A stretch of DNA of 5,803 nt, taken from assembly GCA_025362155.1 (NCBI GenBank), contig JANYHX010000042.1, positions 1 to 5,803 on the forward strand, written 5' to 3'. Below, in pieces: positions 5,592 through 5,803 of this stretch. Both the position numbers and the translations under genes were made by a program. The notes beneath the pieces were generated by a model. It did no database searches, was not told the origin of the DNA, and was given only the letters and a program-made list of their open reading frames with translations. Numbering within the stretch: position 1 is the first letter of the stretch; every line of letters begins with the position of its first letter. The stretch is from Gallionella sp. Its GTDB lineage: Bacteria; Pseudomonadota; Gammaproteobacteria; Burkholderiales; Gallionellaceae.

Positions 5592-5803
5592 ATGTTCGCA
5601 AAATTTTTTATTGACCGCCCCATCTTTGCGTGGGTGATTGCCCTCATCATCCTATTGAGCGGCGCGTTAGCCTTACGCAACCTGCCGGTCGCTTCTTATC
5701 CGGCAGTGGCTCCGCCTGCTTTGGCTATCACGCTCAACTATCCCGGCGCCTCAGCGCAGGTGGTGGAAGAAACCGCCGTCGCGCTGGTCGAGCAGGAATT
5801 GAA
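5592..5803 (+). CDS. HAE-1 family RND efflux pump, inner-membrane subunit (AcrB/MexB-type), N-terminus only
   Basis: The first 70 codons of an RND proton/drug antiporter are present; the full protein would be about 1,030-1,060 residues and runs off the right edge. The N-terminus FFIDRPIFAWVIALIILLSG is the hallmark of the HAE-1 group: FFIDRP followed by the first membrane helix (about residues 10-28). Next comes LPVASYPAVAPPALAIT, equivalent to AcrB LPVAQYPTIAPPAV, and then YPGASAQVVEETAVALVEQE, the start of the first porter subdomain. TAAGG, overlapping the stop codon of the adaptor gene, provides a Shine-Dalgarno-like sequence (AAGG 5579-5582) 9 bases before the ATG, which points to coupled translation. 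Substrates cannot be predicted from this fragment. An outer-membrane factor gene may follow outside the window. Confidence 0.95.
   Translation, partial: MFAKFFIDRPIFAWVIALIILLSGALALRNLPVASYPAVAPPALAITLNYPGASAQVVEETAVALVEQEL

Overview
The window looks like chromosomal DNA from a betaproteobacterium, possibly of the Nitrosomonadales/Gallionellaceae kind. This is inferred from the protein flavour, the moderate base composition with A+T-rich gaps, and the glycolate-salvage genes typical of autotrophs; no marker gene confirms it. No RNA gene, CRISPR array, insertion sequence or phage gene is visible.

Region 1 (1-3016) concerns C2 metabolism. The 3' half of glcF (glycolate oxidase iron-sulfur subunit) runs off the left edge. 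An intact PLP-dependent alanine/serine-glyoxylate aminotransferase lies at 1835-3016. Together they would take glycolate to glyoxylate and then to glycine, the phosphoglycolate salvage expected in a Rubisco-using autotroph. Between them, on the minus strand, lies a badly decayed catalase-family (SrpA-like) haem peroxidase gene (656-1660). It can be reassembled almost end to end across four internal frameshifts, and it has also lost a usable start.

Region 2 (3017-3963) holds one small secreted protein of unknown function (3104-3595). It is followed by 368 bp without a gene, which contain several inverted repeats and end in a good sigma70-type promoter. A 16-bp palindrome (TCAAACAAGCGTTTGA) fills the spacer between the -35 and -10 boxes, the arrangement of a TetR-family operator.

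Region 3 (3964-5803) begins with the gene this promoter serves, a WrbA-like flavodoxin-fold gene. It is a pseudogene: its N-terminal 82 codons are joined out of frame to the last ~32 codons, and the middle ~80 codons are gone. A hairpin resembling an intrinsic terminator or attenuator follows. Next comes an RND efflux pump operon: an intact MexA/AcrA-type periplasmic adaptor lipoprotein (4372-5580) and the first 70 codons of the HAE-1 inner-membrane pump (from 5592).

I found no convincing new system. The most useful observations are the two pseudogenes, which simple ORF calling would misread as small intact genes, the operator-in-spacer promoter now in front of a broken gene and an efflux operon, and the structured intergenic DNA.
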